NCBI GenBank assembly: GCA_964421565.1
Contig: CAYQXJ010000006.1
Span: forward strand, 1-64,000
DNA from: CAYQXJ01 sp964421565
Lineage (GTDB): Bacteria > Planctomycetota > Brocadiia > SM23-32
Direction of reading: 5' to 3'
DNA length: 64,000 nt
The number at the start of each line of letters is the position of its first letter. Position 1 is the first letter of the stretch. A model generated the notes under the pieces. That model searched no databases. It worked only from the letters and a program-made list of their open reading frames with translations, and was not told where the DNA came from. Shown in pieces: positions 61,742 through 64,000 of this stretch. The position numbers and the translations under genes are program-made.

Positions 61742-63526
61742 CTAACTGCGGCCATCTGCCCATGGCACAGGCTCTTCGCTGCTTTTCAACTGGCTGTAAG
61801 CGGTTTTCTCGCGGAAGGAGTTTCGCAACGGGCTCGGTTCGCCCATGCTTGTGCTCACCAACTCCTGGTACTGCGCCGCGTTGTCGTCCCACTCCGTCAG
61901 GCAGAAGTCGTACCGCTTCATGTATGACGGTTTGGGGCGAAGTGCCGAATCGATCTCGGCCTTGATGGTGGCATACATCCGACCGATGCTGGTCACGTTG
62001 CGGCAACGCAACTCCTCAACATCGGGGCGGACGATGATTCCGATGCGTTCGCCACTTCCTTCGTCCGCGATAGGCCGCACGGCGAACTGGTCGATGCTCG
62101 GGCAGCGGCTCAGCGGCTCATGCAGGTCAGCCTCGGGGAAGACCTTCTTGCCGTTGGCCAGGACGATAACGTGCTTGATTCGGCCGACGATTCGCAGCTC
62201 GCCGTCGCTGTCGCGGAGCGCAACGTCCCCGCTGCGCAGGCCGCCTGGCGCGAGACGGCGCCGGCTCAGTTCGGGGTCCTTGTGATAGCCGCGCATGACG
62301 TGCGGCCCGCGCACCAGCATCTCGCCGCGGTCTGGTTCATCGAGTGTCAGTTGCTCGGACTCCGGCGCAACGAGGGAGATGGCGGTGCCAGCAAGCGCCG
62401 TGCCGATGCTGCCTGCCTTGCGTTCGTAGTGGCGGGTGAACCAGAACCTACGGCCCGAGTACTTCTGCACCGCCGCCACGGGCGAGAGCTCGGTCATGCC
62501 CCAGCCCTGGACTATGGGAATGCCGAGCTGGAAAAACGCGCGCAGCGTGTCCGGTGAGATGCGCGCGCCGCCGCTGACGCAGAAGCGCAGTTGCGGACCG
62601 CCGAACAGCTCCAGATGCACACGGCGAAAGACGATCTTACCGGGATTGATACCCGTCCAACGCTTTACGGCAGCGCTCAGAGCCCGTCCGCGTTCCAGGC
62701 CCGCCCGTTTGCCTGCGCGAGTGGCCAGGTTCCCTATGCTTTTGCGCATGGCGTCGAAGACGCGCGGAACGCCGACCAATACCGTGGGCCGGCACGTGCG
62801 GAGAACAGCGCGCGAGCGGCGCTCGCGTATGTCGCCCACGGCCATGCAGGCCCCGGCGTAAGCCGGCAGTACGACCGTCGTGGTGAGGGGGTACGCGTGG
62901 TGATAGGGCAGCAAAGCAGGCAGAACGTCGCAGCCCCGCACGCCGAACCGGTCGCAGCACTTCTGCACGTCGAAGATGGCGTTCCCGTGGGTGAGGACCA
63001 CGCCCTTCTTCGGTCCCGTTGTGCCTGATGTATAGAGTATCTGGGCGACCTGGTGCGGCTCGACCGTCGGGCGGGGTGGGATTGACGTAGTCGGACGGGC
63101 TGGCTCGACATGGTCGGCCGGTACCAGTTCGCGCTCGCGGCCGGCGGCGTCTCGCAAGGCGGGCGCATCGTCCGCCATGCAGATGACGCATCCTGCATCG
63201 GAGTGATCCAGCGTGTAGCTGAGCAGATCGCACCGTTCGGCGAGCAGGGCATACTCAAGGGGCACCGCCACTGCCCCGAGTCGGAAGATGCCGAAGTACG
63301 CGTAAGTCCATCGCGCCCCGTTCGGCATGAGGATGGCAACTGTGTCGCCCGGCCGAGCGCCACTGGCACTAAGCCGCGCCGCGAAGCCGTCTGCCCAGCG
63401 TGCCATCTGCTCGTAAGTTACCGAATGCAACTGGCCGCCTTCGTCGAGTTCCTGCAGCCCGATGCGGTTTGGCGTGTGCCTCCTGCGGAGGGGTAGTACC
63501 TCGGCGATGGTTCGGGGCCGGTTCAT
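61742..63526 (-). CDS. AMP-dependent acyl-CoA synthetase
   Basis: This 594-residue ligase activates a fatty or other carboxylic acid via an acyl-adenylate. It has the P-loop ILYTSGTTGPKKGVVLTH, GWGMTELSPVAAVQ, the hinge Asp in RSGDVALRD and the linker GRIKHVIVLANGKKVFPE. The pattern is that of long-chain acyl-CoA (FadD15-like) ligases. It lies 18 bases after the oxidoreductase at the window edge in transcription order, so the two may form an operon. Confidence 0.9.
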   Translation of the reverse strand: MNRPRTIAEVLPLRRRHTPNRIGLQELDEGGQLHSVTYEQMARWADGFAARLSASGARPGDTVAILMPNGARWTYAYFGIFRLGAVAVPLEYALLAERCDLLSYTLDHSDAGCVICMADDAPALRDAAGRERELVPADHVEPARPTTSIPPRPTVEPHQVAQILYTSGTTGPKKGVVLTHGNAIFDVQKCCDRFGVRGCDVLPALLPYHHAYPLTTTVVLPAYAGACMAVGDIRERRSRAVLRTCRPTVLVGVPRVFDAMRKSIGNLATRAGKRAGLERGRALSAAVKRWTGINPGKIVFRRVHLELFGGPQLRFCVSGGARISPDTLRAFFQLGIPIVQGWGMTELSPVAAVQKYSGRRFWFTRHYERKAGSIGTALAGTAISLVAPESEQLTLDEPDRGEMLVRGPHVMRGYHKDPELSRRRLAPGGLRSGDVALRDSDGELRIVGRIKHVIVLANGKKVFPEADLHEPLSRCPSIDQFAVRPIADEGSGERIGIIVRPDVEELRCRNVTSIGRMYATIKAEIDSALRPKPSYMKRYDFCLTEWDDNAAQYQELVSTSMGEPSPLRNSFREKTAYSQLKSSEEPVPWADGRS

Positions 63527-63544
63527 GTTGGCGAAGAGCGTCGC

Positions 63545-64000
63545 CTAAACCGTGTACAGATGGTCTACCAACGGCAGAGCCACCCTCTGGCCGGTTAGCA
63601 CGCTCAGACGCGCCGCTTCCATGATCTGTTGCGCGTCGTGGCTGTTCTCCGGGCTGCACATACCCGTTACCGCTTCGCCGCTGCGGATGCAATGGACGAA
63701 GTACTCGGGGCCATTGCTGCGTGGTGACGGGAGTTCCGGCGCTTCGACTTCGTCACCATCCTGGCCTTTGCGCACGTAGCGCACCTTGCTTGCGCCGGCG
63801 ACCATTACGCCCTCGGTGCCGTAGAGCGTCAAATCGTGCGGCGGCCAACCGGGCACGGCCTCGGTCCACGTCGTCTCGATGACGGCGTTGGCATCGTTGT
63901 ATTCCAGCGCAATGATGGCGTTGTCATCGACGGGGATATTGGTGCGCACGATGCGGCCGGCAATGGCCATCACCTGCGTGGGCAGCCCGATGAACAGGCG
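63545..64000 (-). CDS. Gfo/Idh/MocA family oxidoreductase, C-terminal part (window edge)
   Basis: The frame is open to the right edge, so the N-terminal Rossmann domain lies outside the window. The visible 151 residues read GLPTQVMAIAGR, ALEYNDANAVIETTWTEAVPG, DLTLYGTEGVMVAG and EYFVHCIRSGEAVTG. This is the alpha/beta dimer domain typical of Gfo/Idh/MocA sugar or inositol oxidoreductases. The substrate is unknown. It precedes the acyl-CoA synthetase on the same strand. Confidence 0.85.
   Translation of the reverse strand, partial: RLFIGLPTQVMAIAGRIVRTNIPVDDNAIIALEYNDANAVIETTWTEAVPGWPPHDLTLYGTEGVMVAGASKVRYVRKGQDGDEVEAPELPSPRSNGPEYFVHCIRSGEAVTGMCSPENSHDAQQIMEAARLSVLTGQRVALPLVDHLYTV

Overview
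The window is about 64 kb of GC-rich, densely packed bacterial chromosome. It has no rRNA, tRNA, CRISPR array or insertion sequence that I can find. No single gene fixes the taxonomy. Several traits fit a PVC-like or neighbouring candidate phylum (Planctomycetota, Lentisphaerota, Hydrogenedentota or Armatimonadota type): CxCG/CPxCG zinc ribbons added to membrane proteins, large HEAT-repeat membrane proteins, ECF sigma/zinc-finger anti-sigma pairs, a eukaryote-like UDP-glucose dehydrogenase, and many secreted or DUF3604-type carbohydrate genes. This placement is inference.

Region 1 (1-3.9 kb) holds a translationally coupled cassette of two glycosyltransferases separated by a two-helix lipoprotein and a 31-residue membrane peptide, followed by a pentapeptide-repeat gene broken by an in-frame amber codon. 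Region 2 (3.9-9.6 kb) has a SpoIIM-like membrane protein, an operon of zinc-finger protein, LemA and HtpX-like protease, a pyruvate-kinase-C-terminal-like protein and a transglutaminase-like protein. Region 3 (9.6-14.8 kb, minus strand) has ptsI preceded by a mini ferritin-like gene instead of HPr, and an operon of ECF sigma factor, zinc-finger/HTH anti-sigma and a T2SSF-T2SSF-GspE fusion ATPase. Region 4 (15-18.9 kb) carries arsS, lexA with a readable promoter and palindrome, a J-domain/TPR protein, and a protein resembling HPr kinase with an eroded P-loop.

Region 5 (19.2-27.3 kb, plus strand) has a 1713-residue zinc-ribbon/TM/HEAT protein, a YqeY protein, then an ECF sigma, a membrane anti-sigma and an HtrA-like protein that has lost all three catalytic residues. 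Region 6 (27.3-37.4 kb, minus strand) has a 1714-residue secreted GH2 enzyme, an orphan lolD, lysS, a calcineurin-like phosphoesterase and a DRE-TIM acyltransferase-like enzyme. Region 7 (37.7-45.3 kb, plus strand) has an IclR regulator with a palindrome over its own start codon, two iron-sulfur proteins in its operon, a duplicated secreted protein, and a thiC-nadA-activase operon.

Region 8 (45.3-64 kb) is mainly carbohydrate and envelope metabolism: two DUF3604 enzymes, an MFS transporter, a GH38 alpha-mannosidase, an FAD oxidoreductase, a secreted esterase, a UbiA prenyltransferase, a flavodoxin, a Tat-exported aldo/keto reductase, ugd, a TSUP exporter, an acyl-CoA ligase, and the C-terminal part of a Gfo/Idh/MocA oxidoreductase cut by the window edge.

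The two most unusual pieces of biology are the two ECF operons. In one, the anti-sigma carries its own DNA-binding-like domain and is linked to a GspF/GspE fusion. In the other, the anti-sigma is followed by a dead DegS/HtrA-type protease that could sense signals but not cleave.
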